A stretch of DNA of 34,506 nt from Treponema sp. (GTDB taxonomy: Bacteria; Spirochaetota; Spirochaetia; Treponematales; Breznakiellaceae): NCBI GenBank assembly GCA_031288495.1, contig JAITRH010000092.1, positions 1-34,506 on the forward strand, given 5' to 3'. Positions within the stretch are counted from its first letter, which is position 1. Every line of letters begins with the position of its first letter. The translations under genes were made by a program, and so were the position numbers. The notes below the pieces were generated by a model. That model had not been told where the DNA came from. It searched no databases and saw nothing but the letters and a program-made list of their open reading frames with translations. This document shows positions 18,422-27,117 of the stretch, one piece after another.

Positions 18422-19435
18422 CTATTTATAAAGGGAATCCGGAACCCCGGGTAAAGCTACAAAGGTGTTTTTGGTCAGGGCATCCACGTTAACCGACGTA
18501 TCCACCAGCTTTATCCGCTGGAGGTCCCGGGCATTACGGCTAATGGCACTTTCCACTTCTTTCACCGCAGCTCGGTAGTTGTAGGTTTTAAGAATCTGGG
18601 CGTTCACCCTGGGATCCCCGGCTACGTACTTCTTTTCGTCCATGAGACGGGCGGTCTCCTCCTGATTCTCCTGTACATACCGGGCGGCCTTTTGGATGGC
18701 CCGAGTAAACCTGGCCAGGGTTTCCGGGTAGTTTTCAAAGACCCGATGGGACGCCACAATAACACAGCAGAATTCATCTTTGAGATAATCATCAGTAGCG
18801 CTATTGATGATCACCCGGCCTTTACCTTCATTTTCGATTATCCATGCAGTGGGATCGTTTATGGCGATAGCGTCCACTTGTTCCCGTTCCAGGGCCAAAG
18901 GCAGTTCTGTCGTAGGATAGATAAGCCATTCCACTTCAAGGTTATCCGCACTTACCCCAATACCGAGCTCGGCCAGGTAGCGCTGGGTAATGACGGTTCC
19001 GCTGGCGTTCATGCTGCTGGTACCGATTTTTTTACCCTTGAGATCCGCCGGGGTTTTGATAGCCGAATCAGGACGGACCAAGACCTTGATACACCCTGTA
19101 TGGAGGCCCAGGGGAATTTTAACATCCAGCCCATTAGCCAGGGGTTGGATCATCGTAGCCAACAGGTTGTTGGTAACATCAATTTGGCCGGTGGTTAAGA
19201 GCTGGGCGGCCTGGCCGGTATCGATCTTGACCTCCTCATAGGTAAGCCCCTCTTCTTCGTAGTAGCCCTTTTCTCTGGCGATAAAGAAAGGAGCGGAACA
19301 GAGCCCCGCGGTAATACCCACCCCAATCTTAATAACATAATCCGCTTCCTTTACGGAAGGCTCCTGGGCTCCTTTTGCCTGAACACTCCAGAGGATGATA
19401 CAAGCCAAAAAGAAAACAAAGATCCGCTTTTTCAT
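18422..19435 (-). CDS. ABC transporter substrate-binding protein, NMT1/SsuA/TauA-like
   Basis: Signal peptide MKKRIFVFFLACIILWSVQAKG; SBP motifs (SAPFFIAREKGYYEEEGL, DLKGKKIGTSS, NDPTAWI). Confidence 0.85.
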   Translation of the reverse strand: MKKRIFVFFLACIILWSVQAKGAQEPSVKEADYVIKIGVGITAGLCSAPFFIAREKGYYEEEGLTYEEVKIDTGQAAQLLTTGQIDVTNNLLATMIQPLANGLDVKIPLGLHTGCIKVLVRPDSAIKTPADLKGKKIGTSSMNASGTVITQRYLAELGIGVSADNLEVEWLIYPTTELPLALEREQVDAIAINDPTAWIIENEGKGRVIINSATDDYLKDEFCCVIVASHRVFENYPETLARFTRAIQKAARYVQENQEETARLMDEKKYVAGDPRVNAQILKTYNYRAAVKEVESAISRNARDLQRIKLVDTSVNVDALTKNTFVALPGVPDSLYK

Positions 19436-19501
19436 ATACTGCTCCTTCTTTATATATGATTTTCCGTCATCTGCTATGGAGGTAACGGAAAGGGATTCCC
19501 C

Positions 19502-20365
19502 TTATAAATAGTAGGGCAACTCTTGTTTAGTCCCGGCGAAGTGCAAAATCTTGAGTATCTTGGCCCGCAGATCCAGAAAATCAGGATCCCCCCGCTGCCG
19601 GGGCCGGCCAATACCCATCTGAAGGATCTGTTCGATCTTGGCAGGACGGCTTGACATCACCACGATCCGGTCCGCCATATAGATGGCCTCATCTACATCG
19701 TGGGTAACCATGATCGTGGTCATGCCGTGGTGTTCCCATATTTTGAGGATCTCATCTTGCATGTTCATCCGGGTAAAAGCGTCAAGAGCACCTAAGGGTT
19801 CGTCCAGGAGTAACACTTTGGGCTTATTCACCAAGGCCCTGGCTAAGGCGGCCCGCTGGGCCATACCCCCGGATAGATGGTGGGGATAGGATCGCTCAAA
19901 CCCCTCAAGACCTACCAGTTTAAAGAATTCAGGAATCCTGGTTTTCTCTCGTGGGTATACTCCTCGGGCCCTGAGTCCAAAGGCGATATTTTCATAGATA
20001 GTTTTCCAGGGGAAGAGGGTCGGATCTTGGAAGACCAGGCCTCGTTCGTATCCAGGCCCGCCGATTTCGGCATCATCCAGGTTCAATCTTCCTTTATCAG
20101 GAAGGACAAGCCCTGCGATGAGCCGTAAGAGGGTTGATTTTCCGCATCCTGAGGGTCCAATGAGGGCAATAAATTCTCCGGCCTTGAATTCCAGGTTGAT
20201 ATCCGCGAGAACAATTATGTCCGGCGCGTCGAACTGGGGAAAAGATTTATGCACCCCTTGTATCCGAATGGTTCCGGCCTTTTGCGCCGATAGACTTGGT
20301 GTTTCTTGGGGGATGAGCGGTAGTGTTACTGTTTTCGAGTTTAGTCCTTTTGATTTTGTTACCAT
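19502..20365 (-). CDS. ABC transporter ATPase, nitrate/sulfonate/taurine type
   Basis: Walker A GPSGCGKST, signature LSGGMAQRAALARAL, Walker B VLLLDEPLGALD. Confidence 0.93.
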   Translation of the reverse strand: MVTKSKGLNSKTVTLPLIPQETPSLSAQKAGTIRIQGVHKSFPQFDAPDIIVLADINLEFKAGEFIALIGPSGCGKSTLLRLIAGLVLPDKGRLNLDDAEIGGPGYERGLVFQDPTLFPWKTIYENIAFGLRARGVYPREKTRIPEFFKLVGLEGFERSYPHHLSGGMAQRAALARALVNKPKVLLLDEPLGALDAFTRMNMQDEILKIWEHHGMTTIMVTHDVDEAIYMADRIVVMSSRPAKIEQILQMGIGRPRQRGDPDFLDLRAKILKILHFAGTKQELPYYL

Positions 20366-21441
20366 CGGATGGTTCCTTTCTGCCAGTTCAAAACTTTGTT
20401 GCGTATTTTAAACTGGAGGTTAATTAACAGGGAGAAGGTAAAGGCGATGACAATAAGGGCTGCATACACTTGAGGATAGGCGAGGGTTTCCCGCTGCCAG
20501 TTGATGTACCAGCCTATACCGAATTTGCACCCGATCATTTCCGCTGCCATGAGCGTAAGGAAAGATGCGGAGGTTCCATTAAAGATCCCGACAAAAATAC
20601 TGGGAGCTGCCGCGGGCAGGGCAATAGAAAGAATGTTCCGCAGGTTACTTGCCCCCAAGGTACTGGATACCTCAAAATAGGTCTTTCGTACATTGAGAAT
20701 CCCCGAACTGGTGAGGATGGTGGTGGGGAACCAGACCCCCAGGGCAATGAGAAAAAGACTGGCATCGGTAGCTCTGGTGAATACCACCAAGGCTATGGGG
20801 ATCCACGCGGTGGAAGGAATAGGCCCCACAATACGGATAAACGGCATGATCCAATAGTTCCACCGCTGACTCCAGCCAATGAAGGTTCCGGTAAGCACTC
20901 CTAAGAAGACGCCTAAGACAAAGCCTCCCAGGAGGAGTCTTAAGGAATACCCGAGGCATTGCAGTAGGAACCACCAGTCCTTGATAAAAACCTCAATGAT
21001 CCGTTCGGGAGCTGGAAAATAGAGACTGGGGATCAGATTCAACTTGATGGTGATAAGGTCATAGGCGCTGAGGCTGAGAAAGGCTACGCCGAAGAACCAG
21101 GATTTATAGACCAAGCGCTCCCGATGCTTGCGGTTAACCATACTCACCAGCCCCCAAACCGTGAACACCCCGAGGAGCAGGTATATGAATAGAGAAAAAT
21201 AGGGGAGTTCTTTTACTCGATACTGCGGATGGGTTGGCAGCGTGTGATGTAAACCCAGGACCATTCCCAGGGATGCAAGGGGGATAAGGATGCACCAATT
21301 AAAACCGGGGTTTGAGATCAGCTTCCGGCTGGTATTGTTGAGCCGTAAGCGCAGATTCTTGCCTGTAGGCGTCTCTATACCACCCGGTCCCCTTCGCGTA
21401 GTAAGGATAGGCTCATTTTTTTCTTGCAGTAAATCCGACAT
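20359..21441 (-). CDS. ABC transporter permease, nitrate/sulfonate/taurine type
   Basis: Multi-pass protein with binding-protein-dependent permease motif (TLGASNLRNILSIALPAAAPSIFVGI). ATG 21439-21441 with GAGG SD is preferred. Overlaps the ATPase start. Confidence 0.85.
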   Translation of the reverse strand: MSDLLQEKNEPILTTRRGPGGIETPTGKNLRLRLNNTSRKLISNPGFNWCILIPLASLGMVLGLHHTLPTHPQYRVKELPYFSLFIYLLLGVFTVWGLVSMVNRKHRERLVYKSWFFGVAFLSLSAYDLITIKLNLIPSLYFPAPERIIEVFIKDWWFLLQCLGYSLRLLLGGFVLGVFLGVLTGTFIGWSQRWNYWIMPFIRIVGPIPSTAWIPIALVVFTRATDASLFLIALGVWFPTTILTSSGILNVRKTYFEVSSTLGASNLRNILSIALPAAAPSIFVGIFNGTSASFLTLMAAEMIGCKFGIGWYINWQRETLAYPQVYAALIVIAFTFSLLINLQFKIRNKVLNWQKGTIRW

Positions 21442-21513
21442 ACCGAGGCACCTCACCATATTTTATAAATTATAGGTATTTACTAGTATAAGTAATACAC
21501 TATAATTAGTAGG

Positions 21514-21542
21514 AATATACCGAAAAAACAAAGATAGGTCAA
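21514..21542 (-). promoter_or_regulatory. Candidate sigma70-type promoter of the ABC-cysK-nif-like operon (TTGACC-N17-TATATT)
   Basis: Minus strand: TTGACC at 21542-21537 and TATATT at 21519-21514, exactly 17-nt spacer, about 70 nt upstream of the permease start. Confidence 0.5.
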
Positions 21543-21604
21543 GGGGAAATTTAGTTTTTTTATAGTATAAGGCCCTTGCCGTCTGTATCGACATAGCAAA
21601 GGAA

Positions 21605-21640
21605 TACCCGGTACGTCCTGGGTTCAGTCCGTACCGGGTA
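21605..21640. terminator. Perfect 11-bp inverted repeat after the SLBB gene (TACCCGGTACG-N14-CGTACCGGGTA)
   Basis: Lies 15-50 nt past the stop of the SLBB gene; only a weak T-tract follows, so it is a terminator candidate. Confidence 0.45.
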
Positions 21641-21654
21641 CATACCGCACCTCG

Positions 21655-23163
21655 TCAGAATACACCGCTAATCGCTAGAATTGAGAGGGTTGCAGAAATA
21701 ATGGACAGTATCGAGGTAATAATAGGGCCGAATTGATTAAACTTAGCCGAGAAGGTATTGATCGGTACGGAGATCATGGATTCCGGAGGCATATATCCTG
21801 AAAGGGATAGACTTTTATTATTCAAATCAAAAGCCTTAATTCCCCGGCCGTTATTTAAAAGCTCATCCCGTCCTCCCGCAAGATTGATATAGTACTCAAC
21901 CCGCCGATCCGGTACATAGGGATACCGTCCCGGGGCTTTTACGGCTCCGCTGACCAGGATAAAGTATTGACGGAAGGGAATGATAATAGTATCGCCGTTT
22001 TCCAAGGCTACATCTTTGGAGAAATCATTGTTATACAAGAAGGGACGTAAATCAACCGGGAACTGCTGTTCTCCTCTCAGGATATAAGCGTTGGCCAAAT
22101 CCGATATCGCAGTGAATTGGGTACGTAGGGTTCTCACCGCATTGCCCAGGGTTTCCCCTTGATAGAAAGGGTATTCCATTCTTGAGGTTCCTTCAATTTC
22201 TGCACTGGTTTCTTCTACTTCAGTAGTACCCCGGGCTTGGGAAATAGCTCCTTCAAAAAAAGCAACCGGACGATTTCTTCCTTTATTACCGATAGATACG
22301 ATATCCTGGTCTTCCAGGATGATTTGATCGATATCTTGAGCCGAAGCGAATTTGGTTTCTCCAGGAACACCTTCAAGGGTATTGATCCGAGATACTCGGA
22401 TTAGGTTTATATCCGCGTTGAGGGTGAAGCCGTCTGCGTAATAGGAGACCAGTGCTTGGAGGGACTCCCCGGTGAGCAATTCATAGGTACCGGGCCTAAA
22501 GACTTCGCCGGTAATGGTGACAATACGGCCGGCGGCAGGGATATGGATTTTGTCTCCGGGACGGATGTAGGGGTCCTGGGAGAGGTCGCCAAAGCGGCGG
22601 GCTAAAAACAGGTCATAGGTCACGGGATTGCCCGAGGCGGGGCTTACCGTGACAAACCGGGTGGACGCCTTCCCCGTGAGGTTCGTCGCCAACGCCGATA
22701 ATCGCGTGAGTCCGTCAACAGAAATAGTACCGGATCTGATAGCTTCTCCCATTACCAAAACATTGAAATGCCCCATGTGAGTTAAGGTAAAGGAGACCCC
22801 GGACATGGGATAATTTCGGGAAACCAGGTTGACCACCTCGTTCCTCAATTGGAGATAGGTTTTACCCCGGCCATTTAAAGTGCCCATGTTTTGCACTTTT
22901 AATTGGTACCCGGCATCTAGGGTAAGGGGCGTGGTAACCGCCCCTCCCAGGGCAGTAGCAAAATAGGTAAGGGTATAGACATCACCAGGGGTTGCAGGAT
23001 AATCCGAGGTAGAGAGCGCCAGCATGAGACGAGAAGCCAGAGTTTCAGAACTTGTTTGTTGAGACAAAGAACTTTCAGAACTTTGGGGAGATACAGGAAC
23101 GATTCCTAGTAATCCAATAACAACTGCAATTCCTAAACATTTACCGATAATTTTAGTAGTCAT
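21655..23163 (-). CDS. SLBB-domain polysaccharide biosynthesis/export protein
   Basis: N-terminal signal sequence; repeated SLBB-like segments (…IHIPAAGRIVTITGEVFRPGTYEL…, …FILVSGAVKAPGRYPYVPDRRVEYYINLAGG…); C-terminal hydrophobic helix. Confidence 0.8.
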   Translation of the reverse strand: MTTKIIGKCLGIAVVIGLLGIVPVSPQSSESSLSQQTSSETLASRLMLALSTSDYPATPGDVYTLTYFATALGGAVTTPLTLDAGYQLKVQNMGTLNGRGKTYLQLRNEVVNLVSRNYPMSGVSFTLTHMGHFNVLVMGEAIRSGTISVDGLTRLSALATNLTGKASTRFVTVSPASGNPVTYDLFLARRFGDLSQDPYIRPGDKIHIPAAGRIVTITGEVFRPGTYELLTGESLQALVSYYADGFTLNADINLIRVSRINTLEGVPGETKFASAQDIDQIILEDQDIVSIGNKGRNRPVAFFEGAISQARGTTEVEETSAEIEGTSRMEYPFYQGETLGNAVRTLRTQFTAISDLANAYILRGEQQFPVDLRPFLYNNDFSKDVALENGDTIIIPFRQYFILVSGAVKAPGRYPYVPDRRVEYYINLAGGRDELLNNGRGIKAFDLNNKSLSLSGYMPPESMISVPINTFSAKFNQFGPIITSILSIISATLSILAISGVF

Positions 23164-23235
23164 ATAACCTCACTGAATAATATAGTGCTTGTACGTTATA
23201 GAAAAAATTTTATTCTGTCTATACGTCCTATAAGA

Positions 23236-24168
23236 CTATCCTGTTAATACAGGAATATTACGCAGTATAAGCTGTTTATAAGTCATGGTAGTACTTGTAG
23301 TACAGGCATATAACAGTCGATTAAAGAGTTCAGGGGCAACCCGACGGCGATTGGTACGAAAACAAAATTCTGAAAGATATGCGGATAAATATTTGGTTCC
23401 TAAACCATGATAGGTACCTGCAATAAATGCTTTTGCATTGGAAATCATCGTATGGAGCCATTTCAAATGGTCGGGATTCTTTCTATCGTACAACGACAAA
23501 GTCCTACAACGGTATTTTCCATCTGTCATGGCCTTCATATAAGCACGATAAGCCTCGCTATTGATCGTCGATCCCTCAGCGATGTGTTTATTCACAAAGT
23601 CTACCAGACCCTGATCTTGCTTGGTTTTAATAACATCCATTTTTATATATTGGGGTCTGCCTTGTTTATCTAGGGATATACCTGCTACTACCGGTACGGT
23701 ATGAGTGCTGCCGATCCGTTTGCCCTCTTCTCTAGGAGCATTAAAGGATGTTTCGTCTAATGCGACGATTCCTGCAAGCTGATATTGGGCGTCGCAATCC
23801 CCCATAGCTTTCCTAATCTTATGTAACATGAGCCATGCTGCTTGATATGACAGGTTCAGTTCCGCAGTGAGCCGCGTCGCAGAAATCCCCCGTTTATCGT
23901 GTGCCGCTAAGTAGATGGCCCAAAACCATTTATGCAAAGGTACATGGCTTCTATGGATTATGGTTCCTGCGCTTACGGAAGTCTGATGCTTGCAGGCTTT
24001 ACATTCATAACGTTTTCGTTTTTCTATAAGATAATAGGTCGTATTTCCACATCGGGGACATATAAAACCATGGGGCCATTTGATATGGAACAGGTGTTTT
24101 CTACATTTTTCTTCGGTGTCGAACTTTTTTTGAAAGTCTAACAGGGTCATCTTTTCGTGTTTTGCCAT
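23236..24168 (-). mobile_element. IS1595-like (ISXO2-type) transposase with N-terminal zinc ribbon
   Basis: Zn ribbon CPRCGNTTYYLIEKRKRYECKACKHQTSVSAGTIIH; DDE-type core VALDETSF and NAKAFIAGTYHG…EFCFRTNRR. Terminal inverted repeats were not resolved by eye. Confidence 0.85.
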
Positions 24169-24295
24169 AAAGGTCTCCGGTAGAATTATTTTCTTATCTT
24201 GTATCGGGTTTTATAAAAACTTTCAATCCCTTATACTCTCAGGTAAAGTAATACTTGGCAAGCTTGCCTATAGGGGTGTATCCTAGGGGTATCGT

Positions 24296-25057
24296 ATGAA
24301 TGACATGACAAGCAATCAGGCCTATGACAACCATGAGTATATTTCTCGCATACTCGAAGTAGGAATAAGGTGCTTATGCAGCGCAGACCCGGATATTGAA
24401 CGGCTTCTGGGCAACAGAATGGGAGCGCTGGTACCCTTGCTTGAACAGTATATCTGCGAAATTGAACGCTTTAACCCGGTTTACCATCTGGTGAAGGTGC
24501 GGAACCGCCGGGAACTGGTGGTCAAGCATATCCTTGATTCCCTAGGCCCTTTGGGGATCATGCTTCGTTTCACTGAAAACCTTGGCGGCGGGTCTATCCC
24601 TCCCCGGCGTTTTGCGGATGTAGGTTCCGGTGCAGGCCTGCCGGGCATCCCCTTGGCCATCGGTTTCCCGGATAGCGAACAATATGGGTTCACCCTGATT
24701 GAGCGGATGGGAAGGCGGGCCGGGTTTCTTAGAAATACCAAGGCCATATTAGGGCTCACCAATGTTACGATTGAAGAAGGGGAGATGGAAAAGTCCCCTT
24801 CAGGACGGTTTCATCTCATCACGTTCAGGGCCTTTCGGCCTTTGGAGCCACGGCTCCTTACATCCCTTTTCCGGCTTTTGGCTCCGGGAGGGGTCTTGTT
24901 CGCCTACAAGGGCCGCCAAGAAACCATTGCCTCGGAGATGCTCCGGGTGGAAACCGTTCTTGGAAGCTGGGAGCAAATACCCCTCAGGATCCCCTTCCTT
25001 GAAGAGGAGCGGCATGTGGTGGTACTCAGACCTCCGCGGCAAGGCGGTATTAATTAA
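24296..25057 (+). CDS. rsmG: 16S rRNA (guanine-N7)-methyltransferase RsmG (GidB)
   Basis: VKHILDSLGPL, FADVGSGAGLPGIPLAI, FHLITFRAFRPLEPRL. Confidence 0.93.
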   Translation: MNDMTSNQAYDNHEYISRILEVGIRCLCSADPDIERLLGNRMGALVPLLEQYICEIERFNPVYHLVKVRNRRELVVKHILDSLGPLGIMLRFTENLGGGSIPPRRFADVGSGAGLPGIPLAIGFPDSEQYGFTLIERMGRRAGFLRNTKAILGLTNVTIEEGEMEKSPSGRFHLITFRAFRPLEPRLLTSLFRLLAPGGVLFAYKGRQETIASEMLRVETVLGSWEQIPLRIPFLEEERHVVVLRPPRQGGIN

Positions 25058-25173
25058 CGTGAGTTCGACGGGGGCCACAGATTACGCAGATGTTTCATTC
25101 CCAAATCCTCTTAATCTGCGAAAATCAGCGTAATCTGTGGACTTTTTCTTCTTTATCGAACTCACGTTAATTA
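25051..25173. repeat. Nested perfect inverted repeats (MITE-like / large cruciform)
   Basis: Outer 18-nt arms TAATTAACGTGAGTTCGA (25051-25068) / TCGAACTCACGTTAATTA (25156-25173). Inner 13-nt arms CCACAGATTACGC (25075-25087) / GCGTAATCTGTGG (25128-25140). GCAGAT/ATCTGC inside. Confidence 0.9.
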
Positions 25174-25357
25174 GTTCGCGGTGAAGGAATAAAGAAACTA
25201 AGCTGCACAGGGCCCAAAGGATAGGTTCGCATCTTTTTCTTTACCGGAACGGTAAGGCCGCGCAAATCCGGGATTTTCCCCCGGAGCGAAAGGGACGTGA
25301 GGGCCCCTGATCTGAAGCGCCTTCCTGCAGCAGGAGCAGGACCTTTGCAGCCTGGGA

Positions 25358-25993
25358 CTATAGGTTTCCGGTAGAGAGCCCATCCTCCGCAGGTATTTTT
25401 GTTTTGAAATCCTGTAGAACCCTTTGGCAGGCAGCCTCAATGCCTATCCGATCCAGGGGCCGTGTATCGGTATGTCGGGCCATAATCGTGTGTTCCAGCC
25501 GGGCATTGAGCAAATGAAATACCAGTCGCAGTTGTTCTTCCATCATGGCGGCTCCCCGGGGATCCGGAGAACCAAAGGTAACGAGAAAAAGGGCGTATTT
25601 TGGTCTTCCTACGGGTTTTTGAATCCCCAAAGAAAATTTAGCTTCATAGTACTGCTGGGTACGGTCAAAAATAGCCTTCAAAGGAGCGGGGAATCCCAGG
25701 CAAAATACCGGAGAAGCCACCACTAAAAAATCCGCATCTTGAAAGGCCCGGTCCAGGGGAGTGAAATCATCATAAGTACAGCCTTGGGTGTGTTTACAAT
25801 ACCCGCAATGGATGCAGGGTTTAAGGCCAAGCTCATACGCAGAGATGATCCGCACCGGATCTTCTGGCTGCATCTGAGCGTGCCACTGAGCGACAAAACA
25901 ATCCACCAGGGTTGCCGTCACTCCCCGGGGACGGGGAGAACCCATCAATACCAGGGCATTTTTTGGTTTTTGGATCTTGTTGGTTTCTCCCAT
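25358..25993 (-). CDS. NADPH-dependent FMN reductase / iron-sulfur flavoprotein family
   Basis: Flavodoxin-like ALVLMGSPRPRGVTATLVD, CIHCGYCKHTQGC, ASPVFCLGFPAPLKAIFDR. Start placed at ATG 25991-25993. Confidence 0.8.
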   Translation of the reverse strand: MGETNKIQKPKNALVLMGSPRPRGVTATLVDCFVAQWHAQMQPEDPVRIISAYELGLKPCIHCGYCKHTQGCTYDDFTPLDRAFQDADFLVVASPVFCLGFPAPLKAIFDRTQQYYEAKFSLGIQKPVGRPKYALFLVTFGSPDPRGAAMMEEQLRLVFHLLNARLEHTIMARHTDTRPLDRIGIEAACQRVLQDFKTKIPAEDGLSTGNL

Positions 25994-26004
25994 ACCGGTC
26001 TTCT

Positions 26005-27090
26005 TTAGGTCTCGCTGCTCATCCTTTTGGCCATCTTCTGGATCCCTTCCCATAAACCGTTGAGATAACAAACCCCCAAAGCCCGGTCATACAGACCATA
26101 ACCCGGCATGGCCTTTTCTCCCCAGATGGCGCGACCATGATCCGGCCGGATAGGACCGTCAAAACCGGTATCGTAGAGGGCCTTCATGATGGCAAACATA
26201 TCCATAGACCCGTCTGCGGAGAGATGGGCGCATTCCTCAAAATTACCGGGACCATGGTGGCGGAGGTTCCGCACATGGGCACAGTGGATCCGGCCTTTGA
26301 GGGCGCTGATAATGTCTGGAATGTCATTACGGGGATTAGTACCCAGGCTACCGGTACAGAGGGTTACGCCATTGTAGGGATTATCCACTGTGGTAATGAG
26401 CCTGAGGAGTTGTTCCTTGCAGGTCATGATCCGGGGGAGTCCAAATACCGACCAGCCAGGATCATCCGGATGCATGGCCATCTTGATACCGTAGTGTTCA
26501 CAGGTAGGCATGATCGCCTTAAGAAAATAGGTGAGATTGGCAAAGAGCTGTTCCCCATCAATGCCCTGGTATCGCTCAAAAAGCCTTTTAAGATGGCTCA
26601 AACGTTCAGGTTCCCAGCCTGCCAGGGTATACGCTTGGGATTGGGCCTGCATAGTTTTGAACAGCCCTCCAGGATCCATGCGATCCAGGATCCTTTGATC
26701 GTAGCTCATAGCCGTACTGCCGTCGCTTCGCGGCTTGGCCAGATCCGAACGGGTCCAGTCAAAGATAGCCATAAAATTATAGCAGACCATAGATATACCC
26801 GCTTCCCCTAAACGGCTCAGGGTAGCGATATAATGGTCAATATACAGGTCCCGTTCCGGTTCCCCTATCTTGATAGCATCGTGAACATTGAGGCTCTCAA
26901 TTCCTGCCAGAGTAAGCCCTGCGGCTTCAACCTCGGCTTTCATGGCCATGATGGCTTCTCGTTCCCATACATCCCCTGACTGGGTTCCATATAAGGTCGT
27001 AATAACCCCCCTTACCCCGGGGACTTGTCGAATCTGTGCTAAGGTAACAGAATCATAGCCGGTTCCAAACCAGCGCATCGTCATGTGCAT
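26005..27090 (-). CDS. uxuA: Mannonate dehydratase
   Basis: MTMRWFGTGYDSVTLAQIRQVPGVRGVITTLY…, MAMHPDDPGWSVFGLPRI, RPDHGRAIWGE. Confidence 0.94.
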   Translation of the reverse strand: MHMTMRWFGTGYDSVTLAQIRQVPGVRGVITTLYGTQSGDVWEREAIMAMKAEVEAAGLTLAGIESLNVHDAIKIGEPERDLYIDHYIATLSRLGEAGISMVCYNFMAIFDWTRSDLAKPRSDGSTAMSYDQRILDRMDPGGLFKTMQAQSQAYTLAGWEPERLSHLKRLFERYQGIDGEQLFANLTYFLKAIMPTCEHYGIKMAMHPDDPGWSVFGLPRIMTCKEQLLRLITTVDNPYNGVTLCTGSLGTNPRNDIPDIISALKGRIHCAHVRNLRHHGPGNFEECAHLSADGSMDMFAIMKALYDTGFDGPIRPDHGRAIWGEKAMPGYGLYDRALGVCYLNGLWEGIQKMAKRMSSET

Positions 27091-27117
27091 AAGGTGATTA
27101 TACTCAAAAGCCGGTTC

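Noticed and set aside
24255-24275. GGCAAGCTTGCC palindrome upstream of rsmG as an IS terminal repeat
   Set aside because: No matching inverted copy found on the other side of the transposase gene.
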